Below, piece by piece: positions 40,307 to 55,500 of a DNA stretch of 64,000 bases (position 1 is its first letter; each line of letters begins with the position of its first letter). The notes beneath the pieces were generated by a model. It was not told where the DNA came from, ran no database searches, and saw nothing but the letters and a program-made list of their open reading frames with translations. This DNA is from Harpalus rubripes (taxonomy: Eukaryota > Arthropoda > Insecta > Coleoptera > Carabidae): positions 1 through 64,000 of the forward strand of contig CAUJCB010000106.1 in the NCBI GenBank assembly GCA_963082715.1, written 5' to 3'. The translations under genes were made by a program, and so were the position numbers.

Positions 40307-43300
40307 TACAAACTTTCAAACCGCTAATTCCTATCTCATTTAGTATAAAAGTTATACAAGAAAATCAACCAAATTTTTTTTAAAAAATTGACTATGCGTG
40401 TTCGTGCGTGTCGAAACTAGCATCGCTCGAACGACGGCAAGTGGTCCAATAGCTCCCGGCATGTAAAAATCGAAATAATCACACCCCATTTGTTAATTTT
40501 TTCTACCCTGATAGATATTATATAAGAAAATGTTAACTTTTAGCAACGCACACATATTACATACATTTTGCTATATACAGTATTATTATATAAACTATTT
40601 TTGTTTATTTTTTTTTTAAACAATTACACAATTGTAAAAAAAGTTGTACTTGGAATAATTTTTAATATATATAAAATATAGAAAAAGATCCATATGTAAA
40701 ATACATATATACACTTAGATATATAACGTTATATGCGTAAAAATATAAACAATTACACAGAAAAACATGAATAGACCCAGTTATTTCCGAAAACCCATTT
40801 TAGACTTCAATTATTAAATATATTAAAATTAATATCTTGCTGAAATTTATTTTTCAGCCGGCTGAAATATCTGAAACTTTCGTTACGTCTAAGACAAGGT
40901 CTGCTTAATAAAACCGTTTATACAACAAATCTGTAAAAATTAAAACATTAATTCCTTGATGAAATTTTTTTCAGCTGGCTGAAAATTCTGAAACTTTGTC
41001 CACATATAAAATAATGCGTGCTGAATACAAACTTTCAAACCGCTAATTCCTATCTCATTTAGTATAAAAGTTATACAAGAAAATCCATCAAATTTTTTTT
41101 AAAAAATTGACTATGCGTGTTAGTGCGTGTCGAAACTAGCATCGCTCGAACGACGGCAAGTGGTCCAATAGCTCCCGGCATGTAAACATCGAAATAATCA
41201 CACCCCATTTGTTAATTTTTTCTACCCTGATAGATATTATATAAGAAAATGTTAATTTTTAGCAACGCACACATATTACATACATTTTGCTATATACAAT
41301 ATTATTATATAAACTATTTTTGTTTATTTTTTTTTAAACAATTACACAATTGTAGAGAAAGTTGTACTTGGAATAATTTTTAATATATATAAAATATAGA
41401 AAAAGATCCATATGTAAAATACATATATACACTTAGATATATAACGTTATATGCGTAAAAATATAAACAATTACACAGAAAAACATGATTAGACCCAGTT
41501 ATTTCCGAAAACCCATTTTAGACTTCAATTATTAAATATATTAAAATTAATATCTTGCTGAAATTTATTTTTCAGCCGGCTGAAATATCTGAAACTTTCG
41601 TTACGTCTAAGACAAGGTCTGCTTAATAAAACCGTTTATACAACAAATCTGTAAAAATTAAAACATTAATTCCTTGATGAAATTTTTTTCAGCTGGCTGA
41701 AAATTCTGAAACTTTGTCCACATATAAAATAATGCGTGCTGAATACAAACTTTCAAACCGCTAATTCCTATCTCATTTAGTATAAAAGTTATACAAGAAA
41801 ATCAATCAAATTTTTTAAAAAAAATTGACTATGCGTGTTAGTGCGTGTCGAAACTAGCATCGCTCGAACGACGGCAAGTGGTCCAATAGCTCCCGGCATG
41901 TAAACATCGAAATAATCACACCCCATTTGTTAATTTTTTCTACCCTGATAGATATTATATAAGAAAATGTTAACTTTTAGCAACGCACACATATTACATA
42001 CATTTTGCTATATACAATATTATTATATAAAATATTTTTGTTTATTTTTTTTAAAACAATTACACAATTGTAGAGAAAGTTGTACTTGGAATAATTTTTA
42101 ATATATATAAAATATAGAAAAAGATCCATATGTAAAATACATATATACACTTAGATATATAACGTTATATGCGTAAAAATATAAACAATTACACAGAAAA
42201 ACATGATTAGACCCAGTTATTTCCGAAAACCCATTTTAGACTTCAATTATTAAATATATTAAAATTAATATCTTGCTGAAATTTATTTTTCAGCCGGCTG
42301 AAATATCTGAAACTTTCGTTACGTCTAAGACAAGGTCTGCTTAATAAAACCGTTTATACAACAAATCTGTAAAAATTAAAACATTAATTCCTTGATGAAA
42401 TTTTTTTCAGCTGGCTGAAAATTCTGAAACTTTGTCCACATATAAAATAATGCGTGCTGAATACAAACTTTCAAACCGCTAATTCCTATCTCATTTAGTA
42501 TAAAAGTTATACAAGAAAATCAATCAAAATTTTTTTAAAAAATTGACTATGCGTGTTAGTGCGTGTCGAAACTAGCATCGCTCGAACGACGGCAAGTGGT
42601 CCAATAGCTCCCGGCATGTAAAAATCGAAATAATCACACCCCATTTGTTAATTTTTTCTACCCTGATAGATATTATATAAGAAAATGTTAACTTTTAGCA
42701 ACGCACACATATTACATACATTTTGCTATATACAATATTATTATATAAACTATTTTTGTTTATTTTTTTTTAAAACAATTACACAATTGTAGAGAAAGTT
42801 GTACTTGGAATAATTTTTAATATATATAAAATATAGAAAAAGATCCATATGTAAAATACATATATACACTTAGATATATAACGTTATATGCGTAAAAATA
42901 TAAACAATTACACAGAAAAACATGATTAGACCCAGTTATTTCCGAAAACCCATTTTAGACTTCAATTATTAAATATATTAAAATTAATATCTTGCTGAAA
43001 TTTATTTTTCAGCCGGCTGAAATATCTGAAACTTTCGTTACGTCTAAGACAAGGTCTGCTTAATAAAACCGTTTATACAACAAATCTGTAAAAATTAAAA
43101 CATTAATTCCTTGATGAAATTTTTTTCAGCTGGCTGAAAATTCTGAAACTTTGTCCACATATAAAATAATGCGTGCTGAATACAAATTTTCAAACCGCTA
43201 ATTTCTATCTCATTTAGTATAAAAGTTATACAAGAAAATCCATCAAATTTTTTTAAAAAAATTGACTATGCGTGTTAGTGCGTGTCGAAACTAGCATCGC

Positions 43301-46300
43301 TCGAACGACGGCAAGTGGTCCAATAGCTCCCGGCATGTAAACATCGAAATAATCACACCCCATTTGTTAATTTTTTCTACCCTGATAGCTTATCCTGATA
43401 GATATTATATAAGAAAATGTTAATTTTTAGCAACGCACACATATTACATACATTTTGCTATATACAATATTATTATATAAACTATTTTTGTTTATTTTTT
43501 TTTAAACAATTACACAATTGTAGAGAAAGTTGTACTTGGAATAATTTTTAATATATATAAAATATAGAAAAAGATCCATATGTAAAATACATATATACAC
43601 TTAGATATATAACGTTATATGCGTAAAAATATAAACAATTACACAGAAAAACATGAATAGACCCAGTTATTTCCGAAAACCCATTTTAGACTTCAATTAT
43701 TAAATATATTAAAATTAATATCTTGCTGAAATTTATTTTTCAGCCGGCTGAAATATCTGAAACTTTCGTTACGTCTAAGACAAGGTCTGCTTAATAAAAC
43801 CGTTTATACAACAAATCTGTAAAAATTAAAACATTAATTCCTTGATGAAATTTTTTTCAGCTGGCTGAAAATTCTGAAACTTTGTCCACATATAAAATAA
43901 TGCGTGCTGAATACAAATTTTCAAACCGCTAATTTCTATCTCATTTAGTATAAAAGTTATACAAGAAAATCAATCAAAAAAATTTAAAAAAATTGACTAT
44001 GCGTGTTAGTGCGTGTCGAAACTAGCATCGCTCGAACGACGACAAGTGGTCCAATAGCTCCCGGCATGTGAAAATCGAAATAATCACACCCCATTTGTTA
44101 ATTTTTTCTACCCTGATAGATATTATATAAGAAAATGTTAACTTTTAGCAACGCACACATATTACATACATTTTGCTATATACAATATTATTATATAAAC
44201 TATTTTTGTTTATTTATTTTTTTTAAACAATTACACAATTGTAGAGAAAGTTGTACTTGGAATAATTTTTAATATATATATAATATAGAAAAGATCCATA
44301 TGTAAAATACATATATAAACTTAGATATATAACGTTATATGCGTAAAAATATAAACAATTACACAGAAAAACATGATTAGACCCAGTTATTTCCGAAAAC
44401 CCATTTTAGACTTCAATTATTAAATATATTAAAATTAATATCTTGCTGAAATTTATTTTTCAGCCGGCTGAAATATCTGAAACTTTCGTTACGTCTAAGA
44501 CAAGGTCTGCTTAATAAAACCGTTTATACAACAAATCTGTAAAAATTAAAACATTAATTCCTTGATGAAATTTTTTTCAGCTGGCTGAAAATTCTGAAAC
44601 TTTGTCCACATATAAAATAATGCGTGCTGAATACAAACTTTCAAACCGCTAATTCCTATCTCATTTAGTATAAAAGTTATACAAGAAAATCAATCAAATT
44701 TTTTTAAAAAAATTGACTATGCGTGTTAGTGCGTGTCGAAACTAGCATCGCTCGAACGACGGCAAGTGGTCCAATAGCTCCCGGCATGTAAACATCGAAA
44801 TAATCACACCCCATTTGTTAATTTTTTCTACCCTGATAGATATTATATAAGAAAATGTTAACTTTTAGCAACGCACACATATTACATACATTTTGCTATA
44901 TACAATATTATTATATAAACTATTTTTGTTTATTTTTTTTAAAACAATTACACAATTGTAGAGAAAGTTGTACTTGGAATAATTTTTAATATATATAAAA
45001 TATAGAAAAAGATCCATATGTAAAATACATATATACACTTAGATATATAACGTTATATGCGTAAAAATATAAACAATTACACAGAAAAACATGATTAGAC
45101 CCAGTTATTTCCGAAAACCCATTTTAGACTTCAATTATTAAAAATATTAAAATTAATATCTTGCTGAAATTTATTTTTCAGCCTGCTGAAATATCTGAAA
45201 CTTTCGTTACGTCTAAGACAAGGTCTGCTTAATAAAACCGTTTATACAACAAATCTGTAAAAATTAAAACATTAATTCCTTGATGAAATTTTTTTCAGCT
45301 GGCTGAAAATTCTGAAACTTTGTCCACATATAAAATAATGCGTGCTGAATACAAACTTTCAAACCGCTAATTCCTATCTCATTTAGTATAAAAGTTATAC
45401 AAGAAAATCAATCAAATTTTTTTAAAAAAATTGACTATGCGTGTTAGTGCGTGTCGAAACTAGCATCGCTCGAACGACGGCAAGTGGTCCAATAGCTCCC
45501 GGCATGTAAACATCGAAATAATCACACCCCATTTGTTAATTTTTTCTACCCTGATAGATATTATATAAGAAAATGTTAACTTTTAGCAACGCACACATAT
45601 TACATACATTTTGCTATATACAATATTATTATATAAACTATTTTTGTTTATTTTTTTTAAAACAATTACACAATTGTAGAGAAAGTTGTACTTGGAATAA
45701 TTTTTAATATATATAAAATATAGAAAAAGATCCATATGTAAAATACATATATACACTTAGATATATAACGTTATATGCGTAAAAATATAAACAATTACAC
45801 AGAAAAACATGATTAGACCCAGTTATTTCCGAAAACCCATTTTAGACTTCAATTATTAAAAATATTAAAATTAATATCTTGCTGAAATTTATTTTTCAGC
45901 CGGCTGAAATATCTGAAACTTTCGTTACGTCTAAGACAAGGTCTGCTTAATAAAACCGTTTATACAACAAATCTGTAAAAATTAAAACATTAATTCCTTG
46001 ATGAAATTTTTTTCAGCTGGCTGAAAATTCTGAAACTTTGTCCACATATAAAATAATGCGTGCTGAATACAAATTTTCAAACCGCTAATTTCTATCTCAT
46101 TTAGTATAAAAGTTATACAAGAAAATCAATCAAAAAAATTTAAAAAAATTGACTATGCGTGTTAGTGCGTGTCGAAACTAGCATCGCTCGAACGACGGCA
46201 AGTGGTCCAATAGCTCCCGGCATGTAAAAATCGAAATAATCACACCCCATTTGTTAATTTTTTCTACCCTGATAGATATTATATAAGAAAATGTTAACTT

Positions 46301-48225
46301 TTAGCAACGCACACATATTACATACATTTTGCTATATACAATATTATTATATAAACTATTTTTGTTTATTTATTTTTTTTAAACAATTACACAATTGTAG
46401 AGAAAGTTGTACTTGGAATAGTTTTTAATATATATAAAATATAGAAAAAGATCCATATGTAAAATACATATATACACTTAGATATATAACGTTATATGCG
46501 TAAAAATATAAACAATTACACAGAAAAACATGATTAGACCCAGTTATTTCCGAAAACCCATTTTAGACTTCAATAAATAAATATATTAAAATTAATATCT
46601 TGCTGAAATTTATTTTTCAGCCGGCTGAAATATCTGAAACTTTCGTTACGTCTAAGACAAGGTCTGCTTAATAAAACCGTTTATACAACAAATCTGTAAA
46701 AATTAAAACATTAATTCCTTGATGAAATTTTTTTCAGCTGGCTGAAAATTCTGAAACTTTGTCCACATATAAAATAATGCGTGCTGAATACAAACTTTCA
46801 AACCGCTAATTCCTATCTCATTTAGTATAAAAGTTATACAAGAAAATCAACCAAATTTTTTTTAAAAAATTGACTATGCGTGTTAGTGCGTGTCGAAACT
46901 AGCATCGCTCGAACGACGGCAAGTGGTCCAATAGCTCCCGGCATGTAAACATCGAAATAATCACACCCCATTTGTTAATTTTTTCTACCCTGATAGATAT
47001 TATATAAGAAAATGTTAATTTTTAGCAACGCACACATATTACATACATTTTGCTATATACAGTATTATTATATAAACTATTTTTGTTTATTTTTTTTTTA
47101 AACAATTACACAATTGTAAAAAAAGTTGTACTTGGAATAATTTTTAATATATATAAAATATAGAAAAAGATCCATATGTAAAATACATATATACACTTAG
47201 ATATATAACGTTATATGCGTAAAAATATAAACAATTACACAGAAAAACATGAATAGACCCAGTTATTTCCGAAAACCCATTTTAGACTTCAATTATTAAA
47301 TATATTAAAATTAATATCTTGCTGAAATTTATTTTTCAGCCGGCTGAAATATCTGAAACTTTCGTTACGTCTAAGACAAGGTCTGCTTAATAAAACCGTT
47401 TATACAACAAATCTTTAAAAATTAAAACATTAATTCCTTGATGAAATTTTTTTCAGCTGGCTGAAAATTCTGAAACTTTGTCCACATATAAAATAATGCG
47501 TGCTGAATACAAATTTTCAAACCGCTAATTTCTATCTCATTTAGTATAAAAGTTATACAAGAAAATCAATCAAAAAAATTTAAAAAAATTGACTATGCGT
47601 GTTAGTGCGTGTCGAAACTAGCATCGCTCGAACGACGGCAAGTGGTCCAATAGCTCCCGGCATGTAAACATCGAAATAATCACACCCCATTTGTTAATTT
47701 TTTCTACCCTGATAGATATTATATAAGAAAATGTTAACTTTTAGCAACGCACACATATTACATACATTTTGCTATATACAATATTATTATATAAAATATT
47801 TTTGTTTATTTTTTTTAAAACAATTACACAATTGTAGAGAAAGTTGTACTTGGAATAATTTTTAATATATATAAAATATAGAAAAAGATCCATATGTAAA
47901 ATACATATATACACTTAGATATATAACGTTATATGCGTAAAAATATAAACATTTACACAGAAAAACATGATTAGACCCAGTTATTTCCGAAAACCCATTT
48001 TAGACTTCAATTATTAAATATATTAAAATTAATATCTTGCTGAAATTTATTTTTCAGCCGGCTGAAATATCTGAAACTTTCGTTACGTCTAAGACAAGGT
48101 CTGCTTAATAAAACCGTTTATACAACAAATCTGTAAAAATTAAAACATTAATTCCTTGATGAAATTTTTTTCAGCTGGCTGAAAATTCTGAAACTTTGTC
48201 CACATATAAAATAATGCGTGCTGAA
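40307..48225 (+). repeat. Block G: monomers 57-67, mosaic of types seen elsewhere
   Basis: Monomers 57 (40307) and 66 (46789) share the rare CAGTATTATT and TTGTAAAAAAAGTTG variants. Monomers 59 (41744) and 67 (47508) share ATAAAATATTTTTG. Monomers 62-65 (43912-46788) repeat, in order, the GACGACAAG type, the CAGCCTGCTG type, a 37-like type and a 40-like type, so this is a further copy of the segment found at the end of blocks D and E. Monomer 61 carries the only sizeable insertion. The region therefore has relatives on both sides and records repeated exchange within the array. Confidence 0.85.
43388..43400 (+). repeat. 13-bp insertion in monomer 61 (731-bp copy)
   Basis: Where every other copy reads CCCTGATAGATATT, this one reads CCTGATA, then GCTTAT, then CCTGATA again before GATATT. 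The extra 13 bases fully account for the length of 731 bp against 718 bp in its siblings. The repeated CCTGATA suggests a small templated duplication with six filler bases. It occurs once in the window and is a unique marker. Confidence 0.9.
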
Positions 48226-51200
48226 TACAAATTTTCAAACCGCTAATTTCTATCTCATTTAGTATAAAAGTTATACAAGAAAATCAATCAAAAAAATTTA
48301 AAAAAATTGACTATGCGTGTAGTGCGTGTCGAAACTAGCATCGCTCGAACGACGGCAAGTGGTCCAATAGCTCCCGGCATGTAAAAATCGAAATAATCAC
48401 ACCCCATTTGTTAATTTTTTCTACCCTGATAGATATTATATAAGAAAATGTTAACTTTTAGCAACGCACACATATTACATACATTTTGCTATATACAATA
48501 TTATTATATAAACTATTTTTGTTTATTTATTTTTTTTAAACAATTACACAATTGTAGAGAAAGTTGTACTTGGAATAATTTTTAATATATATAAAATATA
48601 CAAAAAGATCCATATGTAAAATACATATATACACTTAGATATATAACTTTATATGCGTAAAAATATAAACAATTACACAGAAAAACATGATTAGACCCAG
48701 TTATTTCCGAAAACCCATTTTAGACTTCAATTATTAAATATATTAAAATTAATATCTTGCTGAAATTTATTTTTCAGCCGGCTGAAATATCTGAAACTTT
48801 TGTTACGTCTAAGACAAGGTCTGCTTAATAAAACCGTTTATACAACAAATCTGTAAAAATTAAAACATTAATTCCTTGATGAAATTTTTTTCAGCTGGCT
48901 GAAAATTCTGAAACTTTGTCCACATATAAAATAATGCGTGCTGAATACAAACTTTCAAACCGCTAATTCCTATCTCATTTAGTATAAAAGTTATACAAGA
49001 AAATCAATCAAATTTTTTTAAAAAAATTGACTATGCGTGTTAGTGCGTGTCGAAACTAGCATCGCTCGAACGACGGCAAGTGGTCCAATAGCTCCCGGCA
49101 TGTAAAAATCGAAATAATCACACCCCATTTGTTAATTTTTTCTACCCTGATAGATATTATATAAGAAAATGTTAACTTTTAGCAACGCACACATATTACA
49201 TACATTTTGCTATATACAATATTATTATATAAACTATTTTTGTTTATTTTTTTTTTAAACAATTACACAATTGTAGAGAAAGTTGTACTTGGAATAATTT
49301 TTAATATATATAAAATATAGAAAAAGATCCATATGTAAAATACATATATACACTTAGATATATAACGTTATATGCGTAAAAATATAAACAATTACACAGA
49401 AAAACATGAATAGACCCAGTTATTTCCGAAAACCCATTTTAGACTTCAATTATTAAATATATTAAAATTAATATCTTGCTGAAATTTATTTTTCAGCCGG
49501 CTGAAATATCTGAAACTTTCGTTACGTCTAAGACAAGGTCTGCTTAATAAAACCGTTTATACAACAAACCTGTAAAAATTAAAACATTAATTACTTGATG
49601 AAATTTTTTTCAGCTGGCTGAAAATTCTGAAACTTTGTCCACATATAAAATAATGCGTGCTGAATACAAACTTTCAAACCGCTAATTCCTATCTCATTTA
49701 GTATAAAAGTTATACAAGAAAATCAATCAAATTTTTTTAAAAAAATTGACTATGCGTGTTAGTGCGTGTCGAAACTAGCATCGCTCGAACGACGGCAAGT
49801 GGTCCAATAGCTCCCGGCATGTAAAAATCGAAATAATCACACCCCATTTGTTAATTTTTTCTACCCTGATAGATATTATATAAGAAAATGTTAACTTTTA
49901 GCAACGCACACATATTACATACATTTTGCTATATACAATATTATTATATAAACTATTTTTGTTTATTTTTTTTTTAAACAATTACACAATTGTAGAGAAA
50001 GTTGTACTTGGAATAATTTTTAATATATATAAAATATAGAAAAAGATCCATATGTAAAATACATATATACACTTAGATATATAACGTTATATGCGTAAAA
50101 ATATAAACAATTACACAGAAAAACATGATTAGACCCAGTTATTTCCGAAAACCCATTTTAGACTTCAATTATTAAATATATTAAAATTAATATCTTGCTG
50201 AAATTTATTTTTCAGCCGGCTGAAATATCTGAAACTTTCGTTACGTCTAAGACAAGGTCTGCTTAATAAAACCGTTTATACAACAAACCTGTAAAAATTA
50301 AAACATTAATTACTTGATGAAATTTTTTTCAGCTGGCTGAAAATTCTGAAACTTTGTCCACATATAAAATAATGCGTGCTGAATACAAACTTTCAAACCG
50401 CTAATTCCTATCTCATTTAGTATAAAAGTTATACAAGAAAATCAATTAAATTTTTTTTAAAAAATTGACTATGCGTGTTAGTGCGTGTCGAAACTAGCAT
50501 CGCTCGAACGACGGCAAGTGGTCCAATAGCTCCCGGCATGTAAAAATCGAAAGAATCACACCCCATTTGTTAATTTTTTCTACCCTGATAGATATTATAT
50601 AAGAAAATGTTAACTTTTAGCAACGCACACATATTACATACATTTTGCTATATACAATATTATTATATAAACTATTTTTGTTTATTTATTTTTTTTAAAC
50701 ACTTACACAATTGTAGAGAAAGTTGTACTTGGAATAATTTTTAATATATATAAAATATAGAAAAAGATCCATATGTAAAATACATATATACACTTAGATA
50801 TATAACGTTATATGCGTAAAAATATAAACAATTACACAGAAAAACATGAATAGACCCAGTTATTTCCGAAAACCCATTTTAGACTTCAATTATTAAATAT
50901 ATTAAAATTAATATCTTGCTGAAATTTATTTTTCAGCCGGCTGAAATATCTGAAACTTTCGTTACGTCTAAGACAAGGTCTGCTTAATAAAACCGTTTAT
51001 ACAACAAATCTGTAAAAATTAAAACATTAATTCCTTGATGAAATTTTTTTCAGCTGGCTGAAAATTCTGAAACTTTGTCCACATATAAAATAATGCGTGC
51101 TGAATACAAATTTTCAAACCGCTAATTTCTATCTCATTTAGTATAAAAGTTATACAAGAAAATCAATCAAAAAAATTTAAAAAAATTGACTATGCGTGTT

Positions 51201-52543
51201 AGTGCGTGTCGAAACTAGCATCGCTCGAACGACGGCAAGTGGTCCAATAGCTCCCGGCATGTAAAAATCGAAATAATCACACCCCATTTGTTAATTTTTT
51301 CTACTCTGATAGATATTATATAAGAAAATGTTAACTTTTAGCAACGCACACATATTACATACATTTTGCTATATACAATATCATTATATAAACTATTTTT
51401 GTTTATTTTTTTTTTAAACAATTACACAATTGTAGAGAAAGTTGTACTTGGAATAATTTTTAATATATATAAAATATAGAAAAAGATCCATATGTAAAAT
51501 ACATATATACACTTAGATATATAACGTTATATGCGTAAAAATATAAACAATTACACAGAAAAACATGATTAGACCCAGTTATTTCCGAAAACCCATTTTA
51601 GACTTCAATTATTAAATATATTAAAATTAATATCTTGCTGAAATTTATTTTTCAGCCGGCTGAAATATCTGAAACTTTCGTTACGTCTAAGACAAGGTCT
51701 GCTTAATAAAACCGTTTATACAACAAATCTGTAAAAATTAAAACATTAATTCCTTGATGAAATTTTTTTCAGCTGGCTGAAAATTCTGAAACTTTGTCCA
51801 CATATAAAATAATGCGTGCTGAATACAAAGTTTCAAACCGCTAATTTCTATCTCATTTAGTATAAAAGTTATATAAGAAAATCAATCAAAAAATTTTTAA
51901 AAAATTGACTATGCGTGTTAGTGCGTGTCGTAACTAGCATCGCTCGAACGACGGCAAGTGGTCCAATAGCTCCCGGCATGTAAAAATCGAAATAATCACA
52001 CCCCATTTGTTAATTTTTTCTACCCTGATAGATATTATATAAGAAAATGTTAATTTTTAGCAACGCACACATATTACATACATTTTGCTATATACAATAT
52101 TATTATATAAACTATTTTTGTTTATTTTTTTTTTTAAACACTTACACAATTGTAGAGAAAGTTGTACTTGGAATAATTTTTAATATATATAAAATATAGA
52201 AAAAGATCCATATGTAAAATACATATATACAATTAGATATATAACGTTATATGCGTAAAAATATAAACAATTACACAGAAAAACATGATTAGACCCAGTT
52301 ATTTCCGAAAACCCATTTTAGACTTCAATTATTAAAAATATTAAAATTAATATCTTGCTGAAATTTATTTTTCAGCCTGCTGAAATATCTGAAACTTTCG
52401 TTACGTCTAAGACAAGGTCTGCTTAATAAAACCGTTTATACAACAAATCTGTAAAAATTAAAACATTAATTCCTTGATGAAATTTTTTTCAGCTGGCTGA
52501 AAATTCTGAAACTTTGTCCACATATAAAATAATGCGTGCTGAA
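48226..52543 (+). repeat. Block H, copy 1: six-monomer unit (4318 bp)
   Basis: Monomers 68-73 carry, in order: ATATACAAAAAGATCC with ATAACTTTATATG and CTTTTGTTACG; two copies with ACAAACCTG and TTAATTACTTG; one with CAATTAAATTT and GAAAGAATCAC; one with CTACTCTGAT; and one with GTCGTAACTAGC plus ATACAATTAGAT and CAGCCTGCTG. Monomer 68 has lost one T in the core (GCGTGTAGTGCG near 48320). Monomer 73 begins TACAAAGTTTC and monomer 72 has TATCATTAT; both are private changes. The series recurs at 52544-56141. Confidence 0.88.
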
Positions 52544-55500
52544 TACAAATTTTCAAACCGCTAATTTCTATCTCATTTAGTATAAAAGTTATACAAGAAA
52601 ATCAATCAAAAAAATTTAAAAAAATTGACTATGCGTGTTAGTGCGTGTCGAAACTAGCATCGCTCGAACGACGGCAAGTGGTCCAATAGCTCCCGGCATG
52701 TAAAAATCGAAATAATCACACCCCATTTGTTAATTTTTTCTACCCTGATAGATATTATATAAGAAAATGTTAACTTTTAGCAACGCACACATATTACATA
52801 CATTTTGCTATATACAATATTATTATATAAACTATTTTTGTTTATTTATTTTTTTTAAACAATTACACAATTGTAGAGAAAGTTGTACTTGGAATAATTT
52901 TTAATATATATAAAATATACAAAAAGATCCATATGTAAAATACATATATACACTTAGATATATAACTTTATATGCGTAAAAATATAAACAATTACACAGA
53001 AAAACATGATTAGACCCAGTTATTTCCGAAAACCCATTTTAGACTTCAATTATTAAATATATTAAAATTAATATCTTGCTGAAATTTATTTTTCAGCCGG
53101 CTGAAATATCTGAAACTTTTGTTACGTCTAAGACAAGGTCTGCTTAATAAAACCGTTTATACAACAAATCTGTAAAAATTAAAACATTAATTCCTTGATG
53201 AAATTTTTTTCAGCTGGCTGAAAATTCTGAAACTTTGTCCACATATAAAATAATGCGTGCTGAATACAAACTTTCAAACCGCTAATTCCTATCTCATTTA
53301 GTATAAAAGTTATACAAGAAAATCAATCAAATTTTTTTAAAAAAATTGACTATGCGTGTTAGTGCGTGTCGAAACTAGCATCGCTCGAACGACGGCAAGT
53401 GGTCCAATAGCTCCCGGCATGTAAAAATCGAAATAATCACACCCCATTTGTTAATTTTTTCTACCCTGATAGATATTATATAAGAAAATGTTAACTTTTA
53501 GCAACGCACACATATTACATACATTTTGCTATATACAATATTATTATATAAACTATTTTTGTTTATTTTTTTTTTAAACAATTACACAATTGTAGAGAAA
53601 GTTGTACTTGGAATAATTTTTAATATATATAAAATATAGAAAAAGATCCATATGTAAAATACATATATACACTTAGATATATAACGTTATATGCGTAAAA
53701 ATATAAACAATTACACAGAAAAACATGAATAGACCCAGTTATTTCCGAAAACCCATTTTAGACTTCAATTATTAAATATATTAAAATTAATATCTTGCTG
53801 AAATTTATTTTTCAGCCGGCTGAAATATCTGAAACTTTCGTTACGTCTAAGACAAGGTCTGCTTAATAAAACCGTTTATACAACAAACCTGTAAAAATTA
53901 AAACATTAATTACTTGATGAAATTTTTTTCAGCTGGCTGAAAATTCTGAAACTTTGTCCACATATAAAATAATGCGTGCTGAATACAAACTTTCAAACCG
54001 CTAATTCCTATCTCATTTAGTATAAAAGTTATACAAGAAAATCAATTAAATTTTTTTTAAAAAATTGACTATGCGTGTTAGTGCGTGTCGAAACTAGCAT
54101 CGCTCGAACGACGGCAAGTGGTCCAATAGCTCCCGGCATGTAAAAATCGAAAGAATCACACCCCATTTGTTAATTTTTTCTACCCTGATAGATATTATAT
54201 AAGAAAATGTTAACTTTTAGCAACGCACACATATTACATACATTTTGCTATATACAATATTATTATATAAACTATTTTTGTTTATTTATTTTTTTTAAAC
54301 ACTTACACAATTGTAGAGAAAGTTGTACTTGGAATAATTTTTAATATATATAAAATATAGAAAAAGATCCATATGTAAAATACATATATACACTTAGATA
54401 TATAACGTTATATGCGTAAAAATATAAACAATTACACAGAAAAACATGAATAGACCCAGTTATTTCCGAAAACCCATTTTAGACTTCAATTATTAAATAT
54501 ATTAAAATTAATATCTTGCTGAAATTTATTTTTCAGCCGGCTGAAATATCTGAAACTTTCGTTACGTCTAAGACAAGGTCTGCTTAATAAAACCGTTTAT
54601 ACAACAAATCTGTAAAAATTAAAACATTAATTCCTTGATGAAATTTTTTTCAGCTGGCTGAAAATTCTGAAACTTTGTCCACATATAAAATAATGCGTGC
54701 TGAATACAAATTTTCAAACCGCTAATTTCTATCTCATTTAGTATAAAAGTTATACAAGAAAATCAATCAAAAAAATTTAAAAAAATTGACTATGCGTGTT
54801 AGTGCGTGTCGAAACTAGCATCGCTCGAACGACGGCAAGTGGTCCAATAGCTCCCGGCATGTAAAAATCGAAATAATCACACCCCATTTGTTAATTTTTT
54901 CTACTCTGATAGATATTATATAAGAAAATGTTAACTTTTAGCAACGCACACATATTACATACATTTTGCTATATACAATATTATTATATAAACTATTTTT
55001 GTTTATTTTTTTTTTAAACAATTACACAATTGTAGAGAAAGTTGTACTTGGAATAATTTTTAATATATATAAAATATAGAAAAAGATCCATATGTAAAAT
55101 ACATATATACACTTAGATATATAACGTTATATGCGTAAAAATATAAACAATTACACAGAAAAACATGATTAGACCCAGTTATTTCCGAAAACCCATTTTA
55201 GACTTCAATTATTAAATATATTAAAATTAATATCTTGCTGAAATTTATTTTTCAGCCGGCTGAAATATCTGAAACTTTCGTTACGTCTAAGACAAGGTCT
55301 GCTTAATAAAACCGTTTATACAACAAATCTGTAAAAATTAAAACATTAATTCCTTGATGAAATTTTTTTCAGCTGGCTGAAAATTCTGAAACTTTGTCCA
55401 CATATAAAATAATGCGTGCTGAATACAAATTTTCAAACCGCTAATTTCTATCTCATTTAGTATAAAAGTTATATAAGAAAATCAATCAAAAAATTTAAAA

